Shown piece by piece: positions 45,564 through 53,594 of a stretch of DNA of 64,000 nucleotides. The notes beneath the pieces are model-generated. The model worked only from the letters and a program-made list of their open reading frames with translations, made no database searches and had not been told where the DNA came from. Within the stretch, counting starts at the first letter, position 1, and each line of letters starts with the position of its first letter. Source of the stretch: Pseudogemmobacter bohemicus (GTDB taxonomy: Bacteria; Pseudomonadota; Alphaproteobacteria; Rhodobacterales; Rhodobacteraceae); assembly GCF_003290025.1 (NCBI RefSeq), contig NZ_QNHG01000004.1, positions 232,058 to 296,057 of the forward strand. The letters run 5' to 3'. The position numbers and the translations under genes were made by a program.

Positions 45564-45917
45564 ATGCTCAGCCTTCCCGTTCCCCTGGTCACAGTGCTTT
45601 TGCTGATCGCCTCGAATATCTTTATGACCTACGCTTGGTACGGGCATCTGAAGGATGGCGCCAGCCTGCCGATGTTCAAGGTGGTGCTGATCTCCTGGGG
45701 GGTGGCTTTCTTTGAATATTGCCTGATGGTTCCGGCGAACCGCATTGGCTATACCTATTTCAATGCGGCGCAGCTGAAGACCATCCAGGAGGTGATCACC
45801 CTCGCGGTCTTCGCGGCGTTTTCGGTGCTTTACCTCAAGGAATCGCTGGGCTGGAACCATCTGATCGGCTTCAGCTTCATCGCGCTTGGCGCGTTTTTCA
45901 TCTTCCAGAAATGGTAA
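45564..45917 (+). CDS. DMT family membrane protein (DUF486)
   Basis: 117 aa with four transmembrane helices. Family features are IASNIFMTYAWYGHLK, FKVVLISWGVAFFEYCLMVPANRIGY, LKTIQEVITLAVFA and GFSFIALGAFFIF. These half-size drug/metabolite-transporter relatives probably dimerise; function unknown. A GTG at 45555 is an alternative start. Confidence 0.9.
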   Translation: MLSLPVPLVTVLLLIASNIFMTYAWYGHLKDGASLPMFKVVLISWGVAFFEYCLMVPANRIGYTYFNAAQLKTIQEVITLAVFAAFSVLYLKESLGWNHLIGFSFIALGAFFIFQKW

Positions 45918-45934
45918 ACACACCCGTGGCAATG

Positions 45935-45964
45935 AAAAAGGGGGCCTCGCGGCCCCCTTTTTTT
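45935..45964. terminator. bidirectional intrinsic terminator
   Basis: AAAAAGGGGGCC / GGCCCCCTTTTT with a TCGC loop; runs of A and T on both sides let it serve the DMT gene (+) and rne (-). Confidence 0.95.
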
Positions 45965-45976
45965 ATCGCGTTCAGC

Positions 45977-48859
45977 TCAGCGGCCCAGAGACCACCAGCC
46001 CTTTTTGCGCGGGCGATCATCGTCGCCGTCACTCCCACCCGCATCAGAAGTGGCCAGATCTGAAGTGACTGGGCCACTATCGGCCACAAGGGCCCCGCCC
46101 GCCTCAGCCGCACCGGCAATGCCTGGATCCGCTACCAGCGCGGCCGGAACCGGTGCCGCTGCTGCAGCCTCAGCCACTACGGCGCTCTCTTCGGCCACAA
46201 CCGGCGCCTCCGGGGCAGCCTCTGGGGCAGCCTCAGCCGGAACCTCCGTCACCTTTTTCGACCGCGAGCGGCTGGTTGCCGCCTTCGGCTTCGCCGCTGC
46301 CCGGCTGCGGGCAGGCTTTTTCTCAGCCCCTTCCGCGCCTTCCCCGGCAACCACTACCGCCTCATCGACGACGACCGGAGCCGCCGCTTTCGCACGGCTG
46401 CTGCGGCGTTTCGGGGCAGGCGCGGCAACCTCGACCGCCTCCTCCGGGGCAGCTTCCGTCGCGACAACAGCCCCGGCCGGAACTTCAGCCACAGCCTCGG
46501 TCTCGGCCGCCACAGCCGCAGCCTTCGCCGCCGCCGATTTCGACCGCGAGCGGGTGGCCCGCTTCGGTTTTGCCGGCGCCTCGGAGATCACCACATCGCC
46601 CGCCGCTTCGGGCGCAGCTTCTGCGACGATCCCGGCCTCGTCGCCCTCATCCTCGTCACCCGACTCGTCACCAGCATCCTCATCGCCGGCCTCGGCGCCC
46701 TGACCATCCCGACCGCCACGACGACGACGACGACGACGGCGCTTCTTCTTGCCCCCTTCGCCGCCCTCAGCCGCAGCCTCGGCACGGGCCGGCGCGGTGG
46801 TGGCCTCAGATCCCGCCTCGTCAGCGGCCTCTTCTTCTTCCTCATCCACTTCGTCGACCAGATCCTCGTCCTCATCCTCGACGAGATCGCCCATCAGACC
46901 GGCATGGCCGGAAATGACCTGGCTCGGCTCGGGCAGGCTGCGGGTCGCGGTCTTGAACTTCTCCAGCTCGAAATCGGGCGAGACGAGGGCCGGATCGGCC
47001 TCCATCCTGACCGCCATGCCGTAGCGCGATTCGATCAGCGCGATATGCTCGCGCTTATGGTTGAAGAGATAGTTGACGATGCCGATCGGCGCCTTCAGCA
47101 GCACCTCTTTCGAGCGTTTCCGCGTACCCTCTTCCTCCAGCGCGCGCAGGATGGTCAGCGCCATGCTGTCATCCGAGCGGATCAGCCCGGTGCCATGGCA
47201 ATGCGAGCAGGGCTGCGTGGTCGATTCCAGCATTCCCGGACGCAGCCGTTGGCGCGACATTTCCATCAGGCCAAAGCCCGAGATGCGGCCGACCTGTATC
47301 CGCGCGCGGTCGGTCTTCAGCCGGTCTTTCAGCCGCTTCTCGACCGAGGCGTTGTTGCGGCGCTCTTCCATGTCGATGAAGTCGATCACGATCAGACCGG
47401 CAAGGTCGCGCAGACGCAGCTGGCGCGCCACCTCGTCACAGGCCTCAAGGTTGGTCTTGAGCGCGGTATCCTCGATGGATCCCTCTTTGGTCGCCCGGCC
47501 CGAGTTGACGTCGATGGCAACCAGCGCCTCGGTGATGCCGATCACGATATAGCCGCCGGATTTCAGCTGCACGACCGGGTTGAACATGCCGCCGAGATAG
47601 CTTTCGACCTGGAAGCGCGCGAACAAGGGCATCGGCTCGTTATAGAGCTTCACCTGTTTGGCATGCGCCGGCATGATCATCCGCATGAAATCTTTGGCCG
47701 AGCGGTAGCCCGCCTCGCCCTCGACCAGCACCTCGTCGATTTCGCGCGAATACAGATCGCGGATCGTGCGCTTGATCAGATCGCCTTCCTCATAGATCGC
47801 AGCAGGCGCGACCGAGCGCAAAGTCAGATCGCGGATCTGTTCCCATAGCCGCATCAGATATTCGTAATCGCGCCGGATCTCGGGCTTGGTGCGTTTCGCG
47901 CCGGCGGTGCGGATGATCAGGCCGGCGCCTTCCGGCACCTCCAGCTCGCCCGCGATTTCCTTCAGCTTCTTGCGGTCGGCCGCCTGGGTGATCTTGCGCG
48001 AGATGCCACCGCCACGCGCGGTATTCGGCATCAGCACGCAGTAACGACCGGCGAGCGAAAGATAGGTGGTCAGCGCCGCGCCCTTATTGCCGCGCTCTTC
48101 CTTGACGACCTGGACCAGCATGATCTGCCGGACCTTGACCACTTCCTGGATCTTGTATCGGCGCATCCGGCTCCGGCGCGGAGCGGCGATCTCTTCCGAG
48201 ACATCCTCTTCCGCGATGGTCTCGATCTCGTCGGCGCTGGCGGCGGCGTGGTGATCATGGTCGTGATCATGCTCGTCATGGTCATGGCTGTGATCATCGC
48301 CATGGGCCTCGCCGGCGGCATCCGCTGTGGCAGCCTCCTCCTGGACGGCATCCTCTGCGGCCACGACCGCCGGCCCCGAGGGCGCGGCTTCGGCCTCAGC
48401 CACCGCTTCCTCGCCCTCACCTGCCGAGAAGTCGATCACATCCATTTCGCTGGGGGCAGAAGCAACCTCAACCGGCGCCGAAACGCTGGGATCGGCGGGC
48501 GCGCGTTCGGCCCTGGGCGCCGGCTTGCGGCGACGCGAGCGGCGGTTTTCCTCTTCCTCTTCCTCGCGCGCCATCGCCCGCTCTTCATCAAGCAGTGCTT
48601 TGCGGTCGGCGACCGGGATCTGGTAATAATCCGGATGGATCTCGGCAAAGGCAAGGAAGCCGTGGCGATTGCCACCGTAATCCACGAAAGCGGCCTGGAG
48701 CGAGGGCTCTACCCGCGTCACCTTGGCAAGGTAGATATTCCCTGCCAGCTGCCGCTTGTTTATTGTTTCAAAGTCAAATTCTTCGACTTTGTTTCCGTCC
48801 ACCACAACAACCCGGGTCTCCTCGGGATGGGTGGCGTCGATAAGCATCTTCTTAGCCAT
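45977..48859 (-). CDS. rne: ribonuclease E
   Basis: 960 aa endoribonuclease, scaffold of the RNA degradosome. The N-terminal catalytic half has a split S1 domain (RQLAGNIYLAKVTRVEPSLQ, AAFVDYGGNRHGFLAF) interrupted at about residues 95-232 by a large acidic insert, then YKIQEVVKVRQIMLVQVVKE; the DNase I-like site includes VAIDVNSGRAT and LIVIDFIDME, and the Zn-link is CSHCHGTG. The insert contains a histidine/aspartate-rich run (residues 186-204). The C-terminal ~280 residues are Ala/Glu/Pro-rich with an Arg-rich stretch (KKKRRRRRRRRGGR), an RNA-binding, disordered scaffold region. Confidence 0.96.
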   Translation of the reverse strand: MAKKMLIDATHPEETRVVVVDGNKVEEFDFETINKRQLAGNIYLAKVTRVEPSLQAAFVDYGGNRHGFLAFAEIHPDYYQIPVADRKALLDEERAMAREEEEEENRRSRRRKPAPRAERAPADPSVSAPVEVASAPSEMDVIDFSAGEGEEAVAEAEAAPSGPAVVAAEDAVQEEAATADAAGEAHGDDHSHDHDEHDHDHDHHAAASADEIETIAEEDVSEEIAAPRRSRMRRYKIQEVVKVRQIMLVQVVKEERGNKGAALTTYLSLAGRYCVLMPNTARGGGISRKITQAADRKKLKEIAGELEVPEGAGLIIRTAGAKRTKPEIRRDYEYLMRLWEQIRDLTLRSVAPAAIYEEGDLIKRTIRDLYSREIDEVLVEGEAGYRSAKDFMRMIMPAHAKQVKLYNEPMPLFARFQVESYLGGMFNPVVQLKSGGYIVIGITEALVAIDVNSGRATKEGSIEDTALKTNLEACDEVARQLRLRDLAGLIVIDFIDMEERRNNASVEKRLKDRLKTDRARIQVGRISGFGLMEMSRQRLRPGMLESTTQPCSHCHGTGLIRSDDSMALTILRALEEEGTRKRSKEVLLKAPIGIVNYLFNHKREHIALIESRYGMAVRMEADPALVSPDFELEKFKTATRSLPEPSQVISGHAGLMGDLVEDEDEDLVDEVDEEEEEAADEAGSEATTAPARAEAAAEGGEGGKKKRRRRRRRRGGRDGQGAEAGDEDAGDESGDEDEGDEAGIVAEAAPEAAGDVVISEAPAKPKRATRSRSKSAAAKAAAVAAETEAVAEVPAGAVVATEAAPEEAVEVAAPAPKRRSSRAKAAAPVVVDEAVVVAGEGAEGAEKKPARSRAAAKPKAATSRSRSKKVTEVPAEAAPEAAPEAPVVAEESAVVAEAAAAAPVPAALVADPGIAGAAEAGGALVADSGPVTSDLATSDAGGSDGDDDRPRKKGWWSLGR

Positions 48860-49299
48860 GTTTTTCCATTGCGCCCCGGCGGCATAAAGACCCCCGGCGG
48901 CCCTGAGACAGGGCCGGAGAGCAGATCATACGGTTCGGGGCGGCTTGTCTGAGCGCCGGCGGCGGGCGCGAACGGGCTCAGCCAGCAGCCTGTGCCGGTA
49001 TCGCCAATCGTTACACTGCTCACGCGCCTCATCGCGGTTACGTCCTGGGGGTTCAGGCCCCCGCCTTTCTGGCCCTGCGGGCGCTTCACAGGGAAGCGCT
49101 GACCCACCGGGCAATGTGCACAGCCTTACGGCCGATCCGGCTCCCGGTGTCAGAGCGGCGCGGAAAGCCGCACCCTGCTCCGGTCATGGGGAGAGAATTT
49201 CTTTGACCGTTACAAAACGGCCATAGCGGGCAACCTACGATCAAAGGCACCAGAAGAGCAATGAAAATCTCTCGGCCCCGATGCGACCCTGCCCAAAGA
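48860..49299. other. rne upstream region, no gene
   Basis: About 440 bp with no supported open frame. It should hold the rne promoter and a long 5' leader; in other bacteria this leader mediates RNase E autoregulation, but no specific structure is claimed here. Confidence 0.45.
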
Positions 49300-49412
49300 G
49301 AGGGGGCGCTGCCCCCGCCGCCCTGGCGGGCGCCTCCCCCGGAGTATTTAAGTCAAGAGGAAGCCGGTACTTTCCTCTTGATCCAAATACTCCCGCCGGA
49401 GGCTTCCTCAGC
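49300..49412. repeat. palindromic intergenic element, copy 7
   Basis: GC-rich flank, then GGAGTATTT and an inverted repeat TCAAGAGGAA / TTTCCTCTTGA, then AAATACTCC and GCCGGAGGC. The outer boxes pair as well, giving a long imperfect palindrome. It lies between the rne leader and the dctD 3' end. Confidence 0.8.
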
Positions 49413-49430
49413 CAGCAGAGGGTGCAGCGC

Positions 49431-50759
49431 TCAGGTATAATCCGACCGCTGCAGGTTATATTTTGCCATTTTCTCGTTCAGGGTGCGGCGCGGCAGGCAA
49501 AGCTCATCCATCACCGCAACGATAGAGCCCTTATGGCGACGCATCGTATTGTCGATCAGCATCCGCTCAAAGGCCTCGACATATTCTTTCAGCGGCTTGC
49601 CTTCGGTGGTCATCGCAGGGCCGGAGGCCTCGTTATCGGCCATCAGCAAAGAGGCGATCGAGCCCGAGCCCCGGCGGTTCTGCAAGACGGCGCGTTCGGC
49701 GATATTGACCAGCTGGCGCACATTGCCGGGCCAGGGCGCCTGCAACAGCTGGGCTGCCTCCTGCGCGGTGACCTGAGGGGCGTCGCAGCCATATTCTTCC
49801 GAGAACTGCTCGGAAAGGCGGGTGAAGAGCTGCAGGATATCCTCGCCCCGTGCCCGCAGGGGCGGCAGCACGATGGTCATGGCGCCGAGCCGGTAGAAAA
49901 GATCGGGGCGGAGCGCCTGTTCCAGCGTCAGATCCTGCGCCTGCTGGTTGCGGATCGCGATAATCCGGGTCTCGGGCGGGATGCCCTGATCGTTGATAAA
50001 GGTCAGAAGCCGCGCCTGGAGGCCCTGGCTCAGCGCCTCGATATCTTCCAGCAGGAGCGTGCCGCCCCGCGCCTCTTCGACCAGCGGGATCGCGCCATCC
50101 TCGCCCGGGCCGAAGAGTTTCGCCGAAAGCTGATCCTCGGACCAGGCCGCGCAGGAGATCGTCACGAATCTCTTTGACGCCCGCGGCCCCACCGCATGCA
50201 GCGCATGGGCCACCAGCGTCTTGCCGGTGCCGGTCTCGCCGTCGATCAGAACGTGGGAATCCGCCTGGCCGAGATCGAGAATATCCTCGCGCAGCCGCTC
50301 CATCGCGGGGCTGGTGCCGACAAGCTTTTGCATGATGGTGGTGCCATCCGCCAGTTCGCGGCGCAAGGCGCGGCTGTCCAGCGTCATCCGCCGGGCCTGG
50401 GTGGCGCGCTTGGCAAGCTCGGTCATCCGGTCGGGATTGAACGGCTTTTCCAGAAAATCAAAGGCACCGACCCGCATTGCCTCGACCGCCATCGGCACAT
50501 CGCCATGACCGGTGATCATAATCACCGGCAGGCCGGAATCGAGGCTCATCAGCTTTTTCAGGAACGCCATCCCGTCCATGCCGGGCATCTTGATGTCCGA
50601 CACCACCACGCCGGAAAAATCGGCGCCGATCCCCTTCAGCGCATCCTCGGCCGAAGGGTAGGTCTCGGTGTCAAAGCCCGAGAGCGCCAGCCACTGGCTG
50701 ATCGAGGCGCGCATATCCGCCTCATCATCCACGATCGCCACTTTCATCGCGCGTGCCAT
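49431..50759 (-). CDS. dctD: DctD-like response regulator with degenerate sigma-54 activator domain
   Basis: 442 aa. Receiver domain: acidic pair Asp11-Asp12, phosphoacceptor Asp55 (VVSDIKMPG) and Lys in FLEKPF. AAA+ domain: Walker A GETGTGKT at 174-181. The expected GAFTGA loop is absent (LFGPGEDGAIPLVEEA at 215-230), and Walker B reads TLLLEDIE with the usual Asp-Glu order reversed. The C-terminal Fis-type HTH is present (SIVAVMDELCLPRRTLNEKM). It therefore probably cannot remodel sigma-54 holoenzyme. It lies 7 bp downstream of dctB; together they resemble a C4-dicarboxylate two-component pair, but no dctPQM genes are in the window. Confidence 0.88.
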   Translation of the reverse strand: MARAMKVAIVDDEADMRASISQWLALSGFDTETYPSAEDALKGIGADFSGVVVSDIKMPGMDGMAFLKKLMSLDSGLPVIMITGHGDVPMAVEAMRVGAFDFLEKPFNPDRMTELAKRATQARRMTLDSRALRRELADGTTIMQKLVGTSPAMERLREDILDLGQADSHVLIDGETGTGKTLVAHALHAVGPRASKRFVTISCAAWSEDQLSAKLFGPGEDGAIPLVEEARGGTLLLEDIEALSQGLQARLLTFINDQGIPPETRIIAIRNQQAQDLTLEQALRPDLFYRLGAMTIVLPPLRARGEDILQLFTRLSEQFSEEYGCDAPQVTAQEAAQLLQAPWPGNVRQLVNIAERAVLQNRRGSGSIASLLMADNEASGPAMTTEGKPLKEYVEAFERMLIDNTMRRHKGSIVAVMDELCLPRRTLNEKMAKYNLQRSDYT

Positions 50760-50766
50760 ACAGACC

Positions 50767-52542
50767 TCATTCTGCTGCTTGTCTTGCGTCGCCAAGGATC
50801 GGGAGCTGCATCTCGAAGACCGCGCCTCCCTGCACCCCATCCTGCGCTTCGCCATTATGGGCGGTCAGGCGACCACCCAGATCGGTTACAATACCCGAGG
50901 AAATCGCAAGGCCAAGCCCCACGCCCTCGCCGGGTTTCTTCGTCGTGTAGAAGGGCTCGAACAGGTTATCGAGGTCGATGATCCCCGGCCCGTTGTCGCG
51001 CACCGTCAGTGTCGCCGTCTCGCCGGCGGCGAGCAGGAGTTCGATCTGCGGGTTCTGCACCTCGCGCAGCGCGTCCAGTGCATTCCTGAGCAGGTTGATA
51101 ATCACCTGTTCCAGCCGGATGCGATCCGCCATCACCATCACCGGCTGGCGCGGCATCGAGCGGAGGATCTTGACCACCCGGCTTTTCAGCTGCGGCTCCA
51201 TCATCGCCAGCGCGGATGACACGCAGGCGCGCAGATCGACCGGCTCGAAGGCCTCGCCGCCTTTCCTGGCATAGGATTTCAGCTGGCGGGTGATCGACCC
51301 CATACGGTCGATCAGATCGTCGATCCGCTGGAACGACGACAATGCCTCTTCGGGGCGTTTGCGCTGCAACAAGAGCCGCGCGCCGGCGAGATAGGTCTTC
51401 ATCGCGGCCAGCGGCTGGTTCAGCTCATGGCTCACAGCCGCCGACATCTCGCCCAGTACGGCGAGTTTCGACGATTGTTCCAGCGTCTGTTCTGCGACCT
51501 GAAGGTTCGCCTCGACCTTTTCGCGCTCGGCGATCTCGCGTTGCAGCCGCACGTTCAGCGCCCTGAGTTCCGCTGATTCGCGGGCCAGCGACCAGCTGCG
51601 CGACCAGGCCCGCCGCGTCAGGAAATAGAAGGCGATGGACATCAGAATCGCGAAACCCATGATCTCCAGCGCCAGGATGCCGTTCACCTTTTCGCGCACC
51701 TGGGTGTAATCGGTGAAGGTAACGATGCGCCAGCCGCGAAAGGGGATACGCGCTTCGGTCTTCATCACCGGCACATCCTGCATCACCGCATCATGGCGGG
51801 GCCGCGCCCAGTCGGTCGAGGCCTGGAAGAACCGCTCCAGCGCCGAGGCGGACGCGCTGCTCGCCATCGCCTCGTTAAGCGAACGGCCGCGCCAGGAGGG
51901 AACGGTGGTCAGAATGACGGTGCCCTCAGAGTTGGTGACCACGACGGCATCGTTCAGCCCCGACCAGGCGCGCTCATATTTCAGCAGGTCGACCGAGACG
52001 ACGATCACTCCAAGGATCTTGCCATCCGTGCGGATCGCCCGGCTGTAGCTGAAATCATAGCCACCCGATTCGCGGGGCGAGGAGGTGAAGATCGTCTCAT
52101 TGGTGCGCTGCGCATCAACGAAATAGCCTTCCTGGCGGAAGTTCGAGCCGAGGATATTGCGGTTCGTCGCACCGACCACGCGGCCGTCAATATCAAGAAG
52201 CCTGATCGCCGCCACACCGATCTCGGCCTGGAGCGCAATCAGCTTGGCGGAGGTGCGCGAGAAATTACCATCCTTCAGCGCCGCGATCAGATCAGGGTCG
52301 CGGGCCAGCAGCAAAGGCACCACCGAGGTCCGCTGCAATTCCGAGATGAGGTTGCCGGAATAAAGCGCCAGCCGCACATCGGAACGGTTGCGCGTCGAAT
52401 CGGTGAAACGCTCGGTCAGCCAGCGGTTCGAAACCACCACAACCCCGACCGCCGCAACCACAAGCGCAAGGATGATCAGCTTTACCCGCCAGGGCAGACC
52501 CTGCGGCTTGTGATTCAGCTGTGTGCTTTCACTGCGAAACAT
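50767..52542 (-). CDS. dctB: DctB-like sensor histidine kinase
   Basis: 591 aa. An N-terminal transmembrane helix (~20-42), a periplasmic double-PAS sensor region (LQAEIGVAAIRLLDIDGRVVG, FVDAQRTNETIFTSSP) and a second helix (~290-312) precede the kinase core: H-box VSHELNQPLAAMKTY, N-box IINLLRNALDAL, DNGPGI and GLGLAISSGIV. DctB senses C4-dicarboxylates in known systems. Operon with the dctD-like gene. Confidence 0.92.
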   Translation of the reverse strand: MFRSESTQLNHKPQGLPWRVKLIILALVVAAVGVVVVSNRWLTERFTDSTRNRSDVRLALYSGNLISELQRTSVVPLLLARDPDLIAALKDGNFSRTSAKLIALQAEIGVAAIRLLDIDGRVVGATNRNILGSNFRQEGYFVDAQRTNETIFTSSPRESGGYDFSYSRAIRTDGKILGVIVVSVDLLKYERAWSGLNDAVVVTNSEGTVILTTVPSWRGRSLNEAMASSASASALERFFQASTDWARPRHDAVMQDVPVMKTEARIPFRGWRIVTFTDYTQVREKVNGILALEIMGFAILMSIAFYFLTRRAWSRSWSLARESAELRALNVRLQREIAEREKVEANLQVAEQTLEQSSKLAVLGEMSAAVSHELNQPLAAMKTYLAGARLLLQRKRPEEALSSFQRIDDLIDRMGSITRQLKSYARKGGEAFEPVDLRACVSSALAMMEPQLKSRVVKILRSMPRQPVMVMADRIRLEQVIINLLRNALDALREVQNPQIELLLAAGETATLTVRDNGPGIIDLDNLFEPFYTTKKPGEGVGLGLAISSGIVTDLGGRLTAHNGEAQDGVQGGAVFEMQLPILGDARQAAE

Positions 52543-52588
52543 CGCGCTAAAATAGGGGGCGCCGGGGAGCCTCTCAAGGCGAAGGGGT

Positions 52589-53257
52589 TCAGGCCAGCGC
52601 CAACCCGCCCATCAGCGATGCGAAAAGCGCCGCCCCGTCTTTCGATCCATGCAGCGGCTCGAACGCGCGCTCGGGATGCGGCATCATGCCAAGCACCCGG
52701 CGGTTTTCCGAGAGCACGCCGGCAATATCGCCCATCGAGCCATTGGGATTGTCGCCATAGGTAAAGGCGATGCGGTCTTCGGCGCGCAAGATCGCCAGCG
52801 TCGCGTCGTCCAGAGTGTAATTGCCGTCATGATGGGCGATCGGCACCCGGATTTCGTCGCCTTTGGCGTAGTTTGCGGTAAAGGCGGAGGCGGTGGTGGC
52901 GACTTTCAGCGTCACGGTGCGGCAGATATACTGCAGCCCCTTGTTGCGCATCAGAACGCCCGGCAAGAGCCGCATCTCGGTCAGGATCTGGAAGCCGTTG
53001 CAGATGCCGATGGCGTAACCGCCGCGCCCGGCATGTTTCCTGACAGCCGCGCTGATCGGCGATTGTGCCGCGATGGCGCCGCAGCGCAGGTAGTCGCCAT
53101 AGGAGAATCCGCCCGGCACGCCGACGATATCGGTGCCCGCCGGCAGGTCGGTATCCTTGTGCCAGACGCGTTCCACCTCGAATCCGGATTTCCCGAAGGC
53201 GACAGCAAGGTCACGGTCGCAATTCGAGCCTGGAAAGGTGATGACGGCGGCTTTCAT
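52589..53257 (-). CDS. purQ: phosphoribosylformylglycinamidine synthase subunit PurQ
   Basis: 222 aa glutaminase subunit of FGAM synthase (purine step four). Class I amidotransferase: nucleophile Cys in GICNGFQIL, catalytic His in MMPHPERAFE. N-terminal MKAAVITFPGSNCDRDL is typical. The small subunit PurS, often next to purQ, is not found here. Confidence 0.96.
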   Translation of the reverse strand: MKAAVITFPGSNCDRDLAVAFGKSGFEVERVWHKDTDLPAGTDIVGVPGGFSYGDYLRCGAIAAQSPISAAVRKHAGRGGYAIGICNGFQILTEMRLLPGVLMRNKGLQYICRTVTLKVATTASAFTANYAKGDEIRVPIAHHDGNYTLDDATLAILRAEDRIAFTYGDNPNGSMGDIAGVLSENRRVLGMMPHPERAFEPLHGSKDGAALFASLMGGLALA

Positions 53258-53344
53258 GGGCGCACTCCGGTGAGCAGAGGGTGGCGGGCTGTGGCCCCTC
53301 CTTACTGCAAGCGGGGGGCCGGTTCCAGCCTTTGCGCGCAGCGC

Positions 53345-53440
53345 TCAGCGCGGTTTGCGCAACCGGCGTTCAAAGGCCTCTTGCGAAGGGAAGATCACCG
53401 GCAGGCGCCAGGCGGTGAGGATGGATTTAAGGGTGGACAT
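53345..53440 (-). CDS. possible 31-residue small protein upstream of purQ
   Basis: An ATG at 53440 with a GGAG motif nine bases upstream opens a 31-aa frame starting MSTLKSILTAWRLPVIFPSQ, ending in a basic LRKPR. An N-terminal amphipathic helix is plausible. No family is known to me; conservation would be needed to call it real. Nothing else is seen in 53258-53594. Confidence 0.3.
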   Translation of the reverse strand: MSTLKSILTAWRLPVIFPSQEAFERRLRKPR

Positions 53441-53594
53441 GGCAATGGCTCCGATGGCAGACGGGTGGACCCTCCCACGCCGGAAGATAGCCTTGCTGCG
53501 CTGCGGCGAAAACCCTCAGCCCTGCAAACCCGCTGCCTGCGGGGCGCATGTCTGACCCAGCGTCACATGGGGTTTTGGCACTGATCAGGGGGGT

